A DNA stretch of 64,000 bases from JANMES01 sp038329865. Its GTDB lineage: Bacteria; Planctomycetota; Phycisphaerae; Tepidisphaerales; Tepidisphaeraceae. Position numbers and translations under genes: made by a program. Below are positions 1-8,984 of this stretch, piece by piece (the stretch's first letter is position 1; the number at the start of each line of letters is the position of its first letter). The notes beneath the pieces were generated by a model. It did no database searches. It was not told the origin of the DNA and was given only the letters and a program-made list of their open reading frames with translations. Location of the stretch: contig JBBQNK010000016.1 in NCBI GenBank assembly GCA_038329865.1, positions 26,253-90,252 on the forward strand, read 5' to 3'.

Positions 1-2763
1 ATTGCCGATGGTCTGCGGCTGACCGACGTACCGGCCGTTCGGATTCGAGTAGTTCGGCGGTTGATACGCGCCTGTCGGATTGCCATAATTCGGTCGCCCG
101 AACTGCTGGCCGTTGGGCAGGTTCGGATTGTATTGGCCCGGCATCGTCGGCACGCCGGGTTGATACGGCTGGCCGTAGTTCGGCATGCCCGGCTGGTACG
201 CCTGCCCGTAGATCGGCGAGACCGGCACTTCCACGTACGGCTGACTCACGCCGTACTGATTCACCCGCCCGTTCGGATTCACATACAGCGCGGTCGGCGC
301 GGTGGAATAATTCAACTGCCCGGGCATGGGCGTGGCGGTGGGAATGTTGAAATTGTTGTAGTAACTCGGATCCGAAGACCGCAGGTAATTCGTAGAGACC
401 GACGCGAACGACGCCGGCCGATACGCCACCGGCCCGCCGCCGTTGCCGCCCCAGCCCATTGTCGGCAGATCGGGCGGGAAGAAGCTGAACCACGCCAGCA
501 GCACCAGCATGGTCGTCCCCGCCGTCGCGCGGCCGCTGAACATCAGCCAGTACTTCCGCTCGAGCTTTTTCCGCGCCGCCGCTTCCTCGGCCGCGCGCGG
601 GTCGACCACCTCGCCCGGCTCGGGCAGTGGATCGAGCCCCGCGGCGTATTCAACCTTCTCCCCGATTTCCGTCAGCCGCGCCAAACTGCGGAACGTGAGC
701 AACGTGTACCGCTCCACCGCCAGCCAGGCCGACCGGCTGGCAACGTCGGCTTCCTTCTCCTTCGGAATTTCCTCGAACAACGCGTCGGCGATCGTGACGC
801 TCCCCTTGCCGTGCTCGAACGGATAAAGCTGATGGCCGGTGAGGTCTTTGATCGCGTCAATCGCTTTGCGAATCGTGCCGATGTCTTCGAGGATCATTCG
901 GCCGATCATCGGGAACGGGCTCTTCGGGTTGTACACGCGCAGCAGAACGTCCAGCCGCGTGACGGAGCGGCGGAGCATCTGCACGTGCGGGAGCGCGTCC
1001 TGCAGGAACATCGCAATGCCGACCCAGTAGCGAATCCACGCCTGTGTCTTTTCGCCGTCGTTGGGCAGCTGTTGAAGCATGCGCGGCGAAAGCCCGACGC
1101 GCACGGCGGCGGTGAGCCGACGGCGGCTGGCGTCTTCGAACGGCTTGAGGTTTTGATCCGCCTTGTTGCGCTCGTACTCGGTTTGGCGAATCTGCTTCTG
1201 GATTTTCGCCGCGGCGCGCGAGCTCCTCTGCTGGAACTTGAAAAACTCGATGACCGTCAGCTCGGCCCCGCGCACTTCCAGCGTCTGGACGGCCCGCGCG
1301 AATTCGCGCGCGGTGATGTTCGCGCCGTCGCCACAGGCAACCAGCGCGTCGCGGGCGGCGCTGAGTTCCACCACGGCCGCGTCGAAATCTTCCGCCGGCG
1401 GGCCAGTGATTTGCTCGGGGAAAATCGGGCAGATGGAGCAGAGCGTGCCGCGGAAGAACAGGCCGAGCGAGCGGTTGGCTTTCCCCTGCTCGAAAATCTC
1501 GCGAATCATCGGCCCGGTCGGCACGAGCTTGGCCTTATCGAGCTCCTTGCCGACGCGCAGGCGGTACGCTTTTTCCGTCGATTTCAGGCAGAGTTCATCG
1601 ATATTGTCGAAGAGCGTTTCGGCCGGATCGACGCAATGCAGTTGGCCCGCGAGCCCCAGCCCCCGCACGTGCTCGATTCGCTCGCGGTGAGACGGGTGCG
1701 TGTGAAACCACCGCGCCGGGATCGCGTCGATCAGCTTCATGATCTCGCGCCGGCGCTCCTGCGACTCACCCGCCTTGGCGGCGATCAACCGCGGCAGGTT
1801 GTCGGCCAATCGCCGGCGCTCCCACTGCTCCGCCAGCTCGCCGTGTGCGTTTTGGGCGGCCAGGTTGATCATCGTCATCCACTCGCTCGTGCGAACGAAC
1901 GCCTCGCTGCCGGCCAGCTGCGCTTCGAGCTGGTCGGCGTCGTGCTCCATTTTGCGGAGCAGGCGGCAGGTGAGCACTTCGCAAATCGTCAGCAGCAACC
2001 ACAGCACGCCGCGGGCGGATTCGATCATGGCGGCGCAGATCAGGTAGAGCAGCTTGCCGGGGCCGTTTGAGAATTTCAGTTTGCGGAGCATCGCGTCGAG
2101 GCGGTCGCGCTCGAAGACGATGCGGGCGAGGAATCGCATCAGCGATCGGACGAGGAACGTACCGCCGAGCCCCGAGCGCTGGTTGAAGTGGCCGAACTCG
2201 TGCGCGAGCACGCCGGCGAATTCATCGAGCGGCATGGAGACGACCAGCGGCAGGCCGATGCGAAGCGCCAGGTCGCGCCGGCGCATCCCGCGCCACCCGC
2301 CGGTGATGGAGACGGCGGCGTTGGGTTCGCAATCGACTTCGATCACCTTCGGCCGCGGGGCGCCGGCGGCGTCGCACAGCTGCGCGACGAACGCGAACAA
2401 CCGCGGCTGCTCGGCGGCTGTCAGCGCGATCACGCCTTCGTCCTTGTTCTTCCGCTGGAAAAACAGCGGCTTGACGAGCATCACCAGCAGCATCAGCCCG
2501 ATCAACGCCATCGGCAGATGGAAAATAAAGTACGGCCCTTCCTGCAGCCACGCGACCGACTCGTAGAGATGCCACACGCTCATCCACGTGAAGAGCCCGA
2601 CAACGCCGAGGAACAGAATCGGCACGATCACGAGCGCCGCGACGACAAAAGCGAGGGCGTTGCCGTACCCGGCCGGTCGATCGAGCTTGGCGAACGAGAA
2701 TCGGCTCGCGGGCGAAGGCGCTCGATCGGCGTCGGATTCTGTAATGTGGACTGCTTGAGACAT
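1..2763 (-). CDS. M48-family membrane metalloprotease, 3' end outside window
   Basis: Zinc endopeptidase of the M48 (Ste24/HtpX-like) class, probably acting in the inner membrane. The frame is open for 921 codons from ATG at 2763 to the window edge with no stop, so the C-terminus is missing. Two hydrophobic stretches lie near residues 28-50 and 60-85, the zinc motif HEFGH is at 188-192, and a downstream EHDAD stretch after another hydrophobic pair (about 250-280) fits the third ligand. The middle part (about 400-720) has no recognised motif. A further membrane segment near residue 750 is followed by a Pro/Gly/Tyr/Asn-rich tail with recurring YQPG and PNYG words, unusual for M48. The tail is probably on the opposite side of the membrane or cell-wall facing; that is inference. 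Confidence 0.88.
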   Translation of the reverse strand, partial: MSQAVHITESDADRAPSPASRFSFAKLDRPAGYGNALAFVVAALVIVPILFLGVVGLFTWMSVWHLYESVAWLQEGPYFIFHLPMALIGLMLLVMLVKPLFFQRKNKDEGVIALTAAEQPRLFAFVAQLCDAAGAPRPKVIEVDCEPNAAVSITGGWRGMRRRDLALRIGLPLVVSMPLDEFAGVLAHEFGHFNQRSGLGGTFLVRSLMRFLARIVFERDRLDAMLRKLKFSNGPGKLLYLICAAMIESARGVLWLLLTICEVLTCRLLRKMEHDADQLEAQLAGSEAFVRTSEWMTMINLAAQNAHGELAEQWERRRLADNLPRLIAAKAGESQERRREIMKLIDAIPARWFHTHPSHRERIEHVRGLGLAGQLHCVDPAETLFDNIDELCLKSTEKAYRLRVGKELDKAKLVPTGPMIREIFEQGKANRSLGLFFRGTLCSICPIFPEQITGPPAEDFDAAVVELSAARDALVACGDGANITAREFARAVQTLEVRGAELTVIEFFKFQQRSSRAAAKIQKQIRQTEYERNKADQNLKPFEDASRRRLTAAVRVGLSPRMLQQLPNDGEKTQAWIRYWVGIAMFLQDALPHVQMLRRSVTRLDVLLRVYNPKSPFPMIGRMILEDIGTIRKAIDAIKDLTGHQLYPFEHGKGSVTIADALFEEIPKEKEADVASRSAWLAVERYTLLTFRSLARLTEIGEKVEYAAGLDPLPEPGEVVDPRAAEEAAARKKLERKYWLMFSGRATAGTTMLVLLAWFSFFPPDLPTMGWGGNGGGPVAYRPASFASVSTNYLRSSDPSYYNNFNIPTATPMPGQLNYSTAPTALYVNPNGRVNQYGVSQPYVEVPVSPIYGQAYQPGMPNYGQPYQPGVPTMPGQYNPNLPNGQQFGRPNYGNPTGAYQPPNYSNPNGRYVGQPQTIGN

Positions 2764-2984
2764 TTGCCCTTCCCCATTGAACGGGCGGAAGAATATCGAA
2801 ACCGGCGCGGCGGGGCAAAAGAAAAATGTGGTAGATGAACCACGTCGCTCATGGCGGGCACCACGGGGGCGGAGCGAGGGTATTTCTCGCTCTCCCGGTA
2901 CGCCGGGGGAGGGACCGAGGCATTTCTGGCTGCCCTCTGCCTACTCTGTGTCCTCTGAGTCCACTGTGGCACATCTCCCCGAAT
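2764..2984. other. Intergenic gap with a small CTCCCGG/CCGGGGGA hairpin
   Basis: This 221-base gap lies between the start of the M48 gene and the stop of the nrnA-like gene. It contains an imperfect hairpin near 2892-2910 made of CTCCCGG and CCGGGGGA. The same kind of sequence recurs near 32176 and 51128. No gene is supported here. Confidence 0.5.
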
Positions 2985-3986
2985 TCATACGCCAGAAACC
3001 GCCGCCTCCGCCGCTTTCACCAGTTTGTCGTGCGCTTCCGCCAGCGTGCCAACAAGCTTGCACCCCGCCGCTCTTGCATGGCCGCCGCCGCCGAATTGTT
3101 GGGCGAAGGCGGCTACGTCGACCTGGCCCTTCGATCGCAGGCTCACGCGGATCGGCCCGCCTTCCGGCGGTTCGGTCAGCACGATCGACATCTGCACGGT
3201 CTTGATCTGCAGCGGCTGATTGATCACCGCTTCAGTATCCGGCACGCCGGCTTTGGTCGCGGTGAAGTCGGCCTTGTGAATCTGCATCACCGCGAGCTTC
3301 CCGCCGGCCCGCAGTTCCAGCGACTGCATCGCGCGGGTTTGCAGCGCGATGCGCTCCGGCCGTTCGTTCTGGTAGATGAGCTGGTAGATTTTGTCGATAT
3401 CCACGCCGACTTCGATCAGCTTCGCGACGCGCCGCAGCGTGTCGGGCGAGGTGTTGGAAAACTGCAGCCAGCCGGTGTCACTGACGATCGCAAGGAAAAG
3501 CGATTTCGCCATCGCCGAATCGAGCGAAACGCCGAGCCGCTCGATTAGCTCTTCAATAATCTCCCCCGCCGCCGCCGCGCCGGTATCGACCCACTTGGCG
3601 TCGGCCCAATCTTCCTGCGTGAGATGATGATCGACGACGAGCTTCTGTCCTTTGAAATTCGCGACGTGTTCTTTCATCCCCGGCAGCTGCGACCACGTGC
3701 CGGTATCGACGACGCAAAGCGTGTCGTACGCCGCGAGCGAGAAATCCGGCGGGAAACCTTTTTCGACATCGAAGTAGTCCACGCCAACGTCGGTATACGC
3801 GAACGCGTACTTCGTCGGCAGATGGCTAAGGAGCAGGACTTTGGCCGCGATCTTTTTCGCCCGCAGCGCCAGCCAAAGCGCCGCCGTCGAGCCGAGCGCG
3901 TCACCGTCGGGGCGAACGTGCGTGGTGATGAGAACGTTTTTGGAAGCGAGCAGACGATCGATGACGATCTGTGAAGAATCAGGCAT
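2985..3986 (-). CDS. nrnA: DHH/DHHA1 phosphoesterase, NrnA-like (nanoRNase/pAp phosphatase)
   Basis: Cytoplasmic Mn-dependent phosphoesterase that degrades 2-5 nt RNAs and 3'-phosphoadenosine 5'-phosphate. From the start MPDSSQ (3986) it is 333 residues, the usual family length. The N-terminal DHH domain shows HVRPDGDALGS (residues 23-33), VVDTGT near 93 and the VVDHH signature near 117. The C-terminal DHHA1 domain shows GGGGHARAAG near 305. An in-frame ATG at 3995 and others up to 4046 are possible, but the domain starts right after 3986. pAp arises in sulfate assimilation, which fits the sulfate importer elsewhere in the window, though the two genes are not linked. Confidence 0.9.
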   Translation of the reverse strand: MPDSSQIVIDRLLASKNVLITTHVRPDGDALGSTAALWLALRAKKIAAKVLLLSHLPTKYAFAYTDVGVDYFDVEKGFPPDFSLAAYDTLCVVDTGTWSQLPGMKEHVANFKGQKLVVDHHLTQEDWADAKWVDTGAAAAGEIIEELIERLGVSLDSAMAKSLFLAIVSDTGWLQFSNTSPDTLRRVAKLIEVGVDIDKIYQLIYQNERPERIALQTRAMQSLELRAGGKLAVMQIHKADFTATKAGVPDTEAVINQPLQIKTVQMSIVLTEPPEGGPIRVSLRSKGQVDVAAFAQQFGGGGHARAAGCKLVGTLAEAHDKLVKAAEAAVSGV

Positions 3987-4275
3987 ATTCCGCATGATAC
4001 CGGCGATCATGCATGCGCGACACACCACCCGAGCCGGGCACGGCAAGCGGAAAAATGCGGGCAGAAATCAAGTCTGATAACGGCCGTCCGACAAGATCGA
4101 AGATGCTTCGTCGCCAACCGGTTTGATATGGCGCCGCCGACATCTCACCGTCACAATAATCCGCAGCACTGTGTTCCCGATTACGCAGGCGTTTAATTTA
4201 GACGAAGTTCTATATGTATATGTCATCGTGAGGTTCCGTCATTCGACGAAATCGTCGCGCTGCGATGGAGCACTA

Positions 4276-4890
4276 ATGCTGGAACTCGGATCGGCCGTCT
4301 ATCTTCTTCTACAAACCGGGCCCAAGGGACGCGTGCTGCAGGCGGGTAAGGTGCTAGTCAGCAATGCGGTGTCGTTCACGGCTGAATTCGAGCAGTCGAT
4401 CACGCTGACGCTCGGGGCCGACATGATCGCCATGGGCGAAACCAACGGGCGGCTGTTTCAGCAAGGCGTGAGCGTCGCGGAAATCGTGCAGGCCGAACCG
4501 AAGCCGACTGCTGCATTCAACCGCGTCGGCGAGATCGTTTCAGCCGAGCAGCGGCAGATGTTCCGCGTCTCGGTCGCGACTTCTGGCATGGCCGCGCGCA
4601 TCGGCAGCGAGCGTAACTGCCAGGTCGTCGATCTCAGCCACGAAGGATTCGGCGCGGTTCTCAAACATGAACTGAAAATCGGATCGCTCGTGCAGGTGAC
4701 GTTGAATTACGAAGGCAAAACCGTCTTCACCTCCTTGGCCCGCGTGCAGACGACCAAGCTCCGCCCCGACAACACCTTCGGCCACGGATTTCTCGTACCC
4801 GACGCCAAGTCGGCTGCGCGAAAAGCGATGCAGCAGCTCAGCAGCCTACTGCAACGCCAGCAATTGCGACGACTCGCCGGCGCGGCCTAG
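4276..4890 (+). CDS. PilZ-domain protein (c-di-GMP binding)
   Basis: A 204-residue soluble protein with a C-terminal PilZ domain. The c-di-GMP contacts are visible as RQMFR (R93, R97) followed by DLSHEGFG (119-126), matching RxxxR and D/NxSxxG. The N-terminal 85 residues resemble the YcgR-N-like barrel that often precedes PilZ. The start at 4276 is chosen because GGAG sits at 4267-4270, six bases before the ATG. The frame is open upstream to 4123 but that stretch has no coding character. It likely transmits c-di-GMP levels to motility, adhesion or secretion; the target is unknown because the neighbours are unrelated. Confidence 0.85.
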   Translation: MLELGSAVYLLLQTGPKGRVLQAGKVLVSNAVSFTAEFEQSITLTLGADMIAMGETNGRLFQQGVSVAEIVQAEPKPTAAFNRVGEIVSAEQRQMFRVSVATSGMAARIGSERNCQVVDLSHEGFGAVLKHELKIGSLVQVTLNYEGKTVFTSLARVQTTKLRPDNTFGHGFLVPDAKSAARKAMQQLSSLLQRQQLRRLAGAA

Positions 4891-5049
4891 TCTGCGGCCG
4901 GCAGGCGTGCCCATTTCGAGCGACTCGAAGAATCGTCCGGGAAAATTCACGTAGCCTTGCATCGATTCGCTTTCGTGAATGAGGGATCGAACTGCCGCCG
5001 CCCCGCTTCCAATACTGCACGGCCGCCGCCCATGTAGTACACTTCGGCG

Positions 5050-6519
5050 ATGGCGAAGCGGCCCCACATTGTCATCATCAATCCGGACCAATGGCGCGGC
5101 GACGTGCTCGGCCACATGGGCAACCCAGCCGCTGTCACGCCGAATCTGGACGCAGCCGTTGGGCGCGATTTTGTTTCGTTCCGCAATGCCTTCTGTCAGA
5201 ACCCGGTCTGCACGCCCAGCCGATGTTCGTTCATGACCGGCTGGTACCCGCACGTGCGCGGGCATCGCACGATGTACCACATGCTCCGCCAAGATGAGCC
5301 CTGCCTGCTTAAGAAACTCAAAGACGACGGCTACTTCGTCTGGTGGGGTGGCAAGAATGATCTTGTTCCCGGCCAGCACGGGTTTGATGCGTATTGCGAC
5401 GTCCGCTATCGAGCGCCCAAATCACGTCACGCTGATTCACACCAGGATAATGGCTGGCGCGGCGCGCCCGATGGCGACAACTACTACTCCTTCTTCCGCG
5501 GCCGACTCGAGAAGCAGCCCGATGAAGAAGTGTACGGCGACCACGACTGGCTGGACGTTCTGGGCGCGGTCGATCAGATCAAGAATCGCCCCGCCGATCA
5601 GCCGCTGTGCATTTATCTGGCGCTGAGCTATCCCCACCCGCCGTACGGCGTGGAAGAGCCGTACTTCAGCCAGATCGATCGCAGCAAGCTACCGCCGCGC
5701 GTGCCGGCGCCGGCGGATTGGTCGGAGAAGCCTTCGCTACTCAAGGGAATTTACGATCGGCAGAATCTCAAGGGCTGGACCGAAAACCGCTGGACCGAGC
5801 TCCGCGCCACTTACTACGGCATGTGCGCCCGAGTCGATGACCAGTTCGCCCGCATCATGCAGGCGCTGCGCGATGCTGGCATTTACGGCGACACCGCCGT
5901 CTTCTTCTTTTCCGATCACGGCGATTTCACCGGCGACTACGGCCTGGTCGAAAAAACACAGAACACCTTCGAAGATTGTCTCACCAACGTGCCGTTCCTG
6001 ATCAAACCCCCCGCCGGCCACGCCGTGCAGCCGCGGGTGAGTGACGCGATGGTCGAACTCGTCGACATGTCCGCGACAGTATACGACGTGACCGGGATCG
6101 ACCCGGGCTATTCGAATTTCGGGCGCTCGCTGCTGCCGCTGGTGGCGGGCAAGCTCGACACGCACCGCGATGCCGTCTTCTGCGAAGGCGGCCGACTCGC
6201 CGGCGAAGAGCACTGCATGGAAAAAGACAGCGCCAGCTCGAACGACCCGGCCGGCCTGTACTGGCCACGCTGCTCGCTGCAATCGAGCACCGGCCCCGAA
6301 CACACCAAGGCCATCATGTGCCGCACGGAGCGTTACAAATACGTCCGGCGACTTTACGAGTCGGACGAGTTCTACGATCTCCGTCTCGATCCGGCCGAGC
6401 AACACAACCGAATCAACGACCCCGCCTTCGCCGCCGAACTCGCGATGCTGAAGGACCGGCTGCTGCAACACTACCTCGAAACCAGCGACGTGGTTCCGCA
6501 CGAAACCGACAAGCGTTAA
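5050..6519 (+). CDS. Sulfatase (type I, formylglycine-dependent), no signal peptide
   Basis: Arylsulfatase-family hydrolase of 489 residues that should remove sulfate esters from organic substrates. The N-terminus carries the metal-site start NPDQWRGD (11-18), and the maturation motif C54-T-P-S-R58 supplies the cysteine converted to formylglycine. The second metal site SDHGDFTGDYG lies near 290-300, and the C-terminal half has the usual small sulfatase subdomain. Unlike most planctomycetal sulfatases it lacks an export signal (it begins MAKRPHIVIINPD), so it probably works on an imported, small substrate. The sulfatase-maturing enzyme is not in this window. The HisD/SDR cluster downstream could share the substrate pathway, but the intervening PaiB gene is on the other strand. 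Confidence 0.9.
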   Translation: MAKRPHIVIINPDQWRGDVLGHMGNPAAVTPNLDAAVGRDFVSFRNAFCQNPVCTPSRCSFMTGWYPHVRGHRTMYHMLRQDEPCLLKKLKDDGYFVWWGGKNDLVPGQHGFDAYCDVRYRAPKSRHADSHQDNGWRGAPDGDNYYSFFRGRLEKQPDEEVYGDHDWLDVLGAVDQIKNRPADQPLCIYLALSYPHPPYGVEEPYFSQIDRSKLPPRVPAPADWSEKPSLLKGIYDRQNLKGWTENRWTELRATYYGMCARVDDQFARIMQALRDAGIYGDTAVFFFSDHGDFTGDYGLVEKTQNTFEDCLTNVPFLIKPPAGHAVQPRVSDAMVELVDMSATVYDVTGIDPGYSNFGRSLLPLVAGKLDTHRDAVFCEGGRLAGEEHCMEKDSASSNDPAGLYWPRCSLQSSTGPEHTKAIMCRTERYKYVRRLYESDEFYDLRLDPAEQHNRINDPAFAAELAMLKDRLLQHYLETSDVVPHETDKR

Positions 6520-6618
6520 CCGGCGTTGTCTGACCACGCCGCCGCAGGCACGCCGATGCCTCTAAAGTTGGATCGCACTACATCCCGCACGCCTCGCGAA
6601 TAGAGCCTGAAACAACTG

Positions 6619-7248
6619 TCACTTCGATCCCGCCAGCGAGTCCGCCATCAACGCCGCCAGTTCCCGCTCGGTTTGATCCGCCGACGCTGACAGCGCCGCG
6701 ATCACGCCTTCGCGGTCCTCGACCGAGCGGTTCTGGTTCAGCTTGAACTTTCCCTCGATCCGGCTGACGGGAATCTCCAGCGCCACGATGCCGAGCGCCA
6801 TCTGGTCAATATATTCGTCGGTGAGCTGCGCGCCGAACGGCATTTCGCGCCCGGATTCGAACGCGGCGACGAGTTCGCGGAGCATCGCACGCACCTTTTC
6901 CGGTTCGCTGACGATCTGCGGAACGCCGTAGACGTGAACGGCAGCGTAATTCCACGTCGGCACGGCCGGGTGCGTGAGGTACCAGCTCGGCGAGACATAG
7001 GCGTGCGGGCCCTGGAAGATGAACAGCGCCTCGCGCCCGTCGGCAAAGTGCCGCCACTGCGGGTTCGCGCGGGCCATGTGCGTGAGGAGCGTGCCGTGCG
7101 GCCCGCCGGTGGCGCGGTGCAGGACGGGCATGTGCGTGGCGAACGGCGCGGCGCCGTCATACGTGACGACGGTGGCGAACGCGTACCGCGCCATGATCTC
7201 GCGCTGGCGGGCCGGATCGGGCTGGTCGAAGTGAGACGGGATGTACAT
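6619..7248 (-). CDS. FMN-binding negative regulator family protein (PaiB-like)
   Basis: PaiB/split-barrel flavin protein of 209 residues, starting MYIPSHFDQPD, the family's conserved opening. Internal hallmarks are ATHMPVL near 40, the Gly-rich HGTLLTHMARANPQW near 53-67, and YVSPSWYLTHPAVPTWNYAAVHVYG near 88-112. C-terminal GKFKLNQNRSVEDREGV is also typical. Family members are annotated as transcriptional repressors in Bacillus, but the fold is a flavin reductase-like barrel and many are probably enzymes. The frame opens further upstream to 7329, but the conserved start argues for 7248. It is divergent from the HisD-like gene, with a repeat element between them. Confidence 0.85.
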   Translation of the reverse strand: MYIPSHFDQPDPARQREIMARYAFATVVTYDGAAPFATHMPVLHRATGGPHGTLLTHMARANPQWRHFADGREALFIFQGPHAYVSPSWYLTHPAVPTWNYAAVHVYGVPQIVSEPEKVRAMLRELVAAFESGREMPFGAQLTDEYIDQMALGIVALEIPVSRIEGKFKLNQNRSVEDREGVIAALSASADQTERELAALMADSLAGSK

Positions 7249-7361
7249 GCGGGAAGTATCGCTGAAAGATTCGGGAACGGAATGGGGCAATGGTCCGCAA
7301 ATATCACAGGTGAGTAAGTAGGACTGCATTTCTCGAACAGTTCAAAACGATCGCCCAAATC

Positions 7362-7436
7362 GTCATCCTGAGGTACTCCGAATGATCCAGCCTCCACGGC
7401 GAATCGGCCAGATCCTTCGGAGTACCTCAGGATGAC
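7362..7436. repeat. Inverted repeat family A, copy 1
   Basis: Arms GTCATCCTGAGGTACTCCGA and its complement enclose a spacer of about 25 bases. It sits in a divergent gap (PaiB-like and HisD-like genes), so it cannot be a simple 3' terminator here. The family recurs at 12594, 21896, 59502 and 60595, with a half copy at 52399. Confidence 0.9.
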
Positions 7437-7532
7437 GTCGCGTCGTAGAAAATCTGCGGCCCGATTCTTGGTTTCATAATAGGAAACTTTTTTCTTGCAC
7501 GACCGCACACCGGTGATTACCATCTCCCGACC

Positions 7533-8807
7533 ATGAAAATAATCAAAGACGGCGGCCACCGCCTGTTTGAAACGGATAATGAAACCGCTTCTGTCGTTTC
7601 CGCCATGCTGCTCGACCTGGAAAAGCACGGCATGGACGCCGTTCGCCAGTACAGCGCCAAGTTCGATGATTGGAAACCCGCGAAGTTCGAGTTGGACGCT
7701 GCCGAAATCCGCCGGGCCACCGAGCGGCTTGATCCGCAGTGCGTCGAGGACACGCGCTTCTGCCAGGACAACGTCCGGCGATTCGCCCAGGCGCAGAAGA
7801 AGATGTTCACGCCGATGGAGACGGAAATCCGCCCCGGCGCATTCCTCGGGCACAAGCACATTCCCGTCGGCTCGGTCGGCAGTTACATCCCCGGCGGGCG
7901 TTACCCGATGTTCGGCTCGGCGCAAATGAGCATCATCCCCGCCAAAGTCGCCGGCGTAAAAACGGTGATGGCCTGCACGCCTCCCGTGAAGGGCGAGGGT
8001 TATTTCCCCGCGACAATCCACGCGATCAAGGCCGCGGGCGCCGATCGCATCTTCGTCATCGGCGGCGTGCCGGCGCTAGCGCTGATGGCGTTCGGCATGG
8101 GCGAGGTTGAGCCGGTCGACGTGCTCTGCGGCGCGGGAAACAAATTCGTCGCCGAAGCCAAGCGGCAGCTGTTTGGCCGATGCGGGATCGACCTGCTCGC
8201 CGGGCCGACGGAAATCATGGTGATCGCCGACGCGTCGGCCGACGCGGCATTAGTCGCGTGCGATTTGCTCGGCCAGGCCGAGCACGATCCGGGCAGCGGT
8301 ATCGCGTTGATCACCACCGACGAAGCCTTCGGCCGGGCGTGTCTGGTGGAAGTCGAGAAGCAATTGAAAGTCCTGCCGACAAGAGAAATCGCCAGCCAAA
8401 GTTGGGCCACGAACGGACGGATCTACGTCGCCGAGAACGACGAGGAGGCCGTGCAGCTCAGCGACGATTACGCGCCAGAGCACCTCGAGCTTCAGACGAA
8501 TAAGAACGACTGGTACGAATCCAAGCTCACCAACTACGGCTCGCTCTTCATCGGTGAAGAAACCACGGTGGCGTACGGCGATAAATCGATCGGCACGAAC
8601 CACATCCTGCCGACCAGTCGGGCCGCCCGGTACACCGGCGGCGTGTGGGTCGGGAAGTTTTTGAAAACCGTCACGTACCAGCGGATGACCAAGCAGGCGT
8701 CGATCGAAATCGGCAAGGTGACCGCAAGACAGTGCCGCGTTGAGCGAATGCTCGCCCACGCGATCACCGCCGACGTGCGCGTCGAGCGGTATGGCGGGAC
8801 GGATTAA
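7533..8807 (+). CDS. HisD-fold NAD-dependent dehydrogenase, sulfopropanediol dehydrogenase (HpsN)-like
   Basis: Zinc-dependent four-electron dehydrogenase of the histidinol dehydrogenase family, 424 residues. Zinc and catalytic positions are conserved: Q248 and H251 in GQAEHD, E316-H317 in APEHLEL, D350 in YGDKSIG, and H409 near the C-terminus. Several segments (WVGKFLKTVTYQ, the ASIEIGKVTARQCRVE stretch, the TADVRVE end) match my memory of the catabolic HpsN-type branch, which oxidises 2,3-dihydroxypropane-1-sulfonate to sulfolactate, rather than the biosynthetic HisD branch. No other his genes are nearby; an SDR and an XRE-cupin regulator follow, as in catabolic clusters. The fold is certain, the substrate is an inference. 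No clear Shine-Dalgarno precedes the ATG. Confidence 0.8.
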   Translation: MKIIKDGGHRLFETDNETASVVSAMLLDLEKHGMDAVRQYSAKFDDWKPAKFELDAAEIRRATERLDPQCVEDTRFCQDNVRRFAQAQKKMFTPMETEIRPGAFLGHKHIPVGSVGSYIPGGRYPMFGSAQMSIIPAKVAGVKTVMACTPPVKGEGYFPATIHAIKAAGADRIFVIGGVPALALMAFGMGEVEPVDVLCGAGNKFVAEAKRQLFGRCGIDLLAGPTEIMVIADASADAALVACDLLGQAEHDPGSGIALITTDEAFGRACLVEVEKQLKVLPTREIASQSWATNGRIYVAENDEEAVQLSDDYAPEHLELQTNKNDWYESKLTNYGSLFIGEETTVAYGDKSIGTNHILPTSRAARYTGGVWVGKFLKTVTYQRMTKQASIEIGKVTARQCRVERMLAHAITADVRVERYGGTD

Positions 8808-8821
8808 TCGAAGCCATTTTT

Positions 8822-8959
8822 ACCACGGAGGCACTGAGACACGGAGGCCAACTCGACAAATGGCGCGATTCAAACATGGAGCATCTCTGGCATTTTGTTC
8901 AATAGTCCCCCGGTCGAACGATTTGCAAATCTATGGCGCGCCTCCGTGCCTCCGTGGAT
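8822..8959. repeat. Inverted repeat family C (CACGGAGGC words), copy 1
   Basis: The left arm near 8822-8849 is built from repeated CACGGAGGCAC-like words and the right arm near 8938-8959 is the complement (CCTCCGTGCCTCCGTGG). The spacer is about 90 bases. It separates two codirectional genes. Related arms occur at 30783 and 53571. Confidence 0.8.
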
Positions 8960-8984
8960 AATTTTTTCTGGAAAGACAGCCGAA

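Noticed and set aside
61..2070. A 669-codon open frame on the plus strand
   Set aside because: It is antisense to the M48 protease gene, has Arg/His-rich shadow composition and no motif. Such frames are expected opposite GC-rich genes.
6738..8021. A 427-codon minus-strand frame covering the PaiB/HisD gap
   Set aside because: It runs through the family A repeat and through both real genes in wrong frames, giving repeat-derived peptides such as VILRYSEGS.
7533..8807. Annotation as biosynthetic histidinol dehydrogenase
   Set aside because: No his genes are adjacent, the neighbours are catabolic, and the C-terminal segments fit the HpsN-like branch better. Kept as HisD-fold only.
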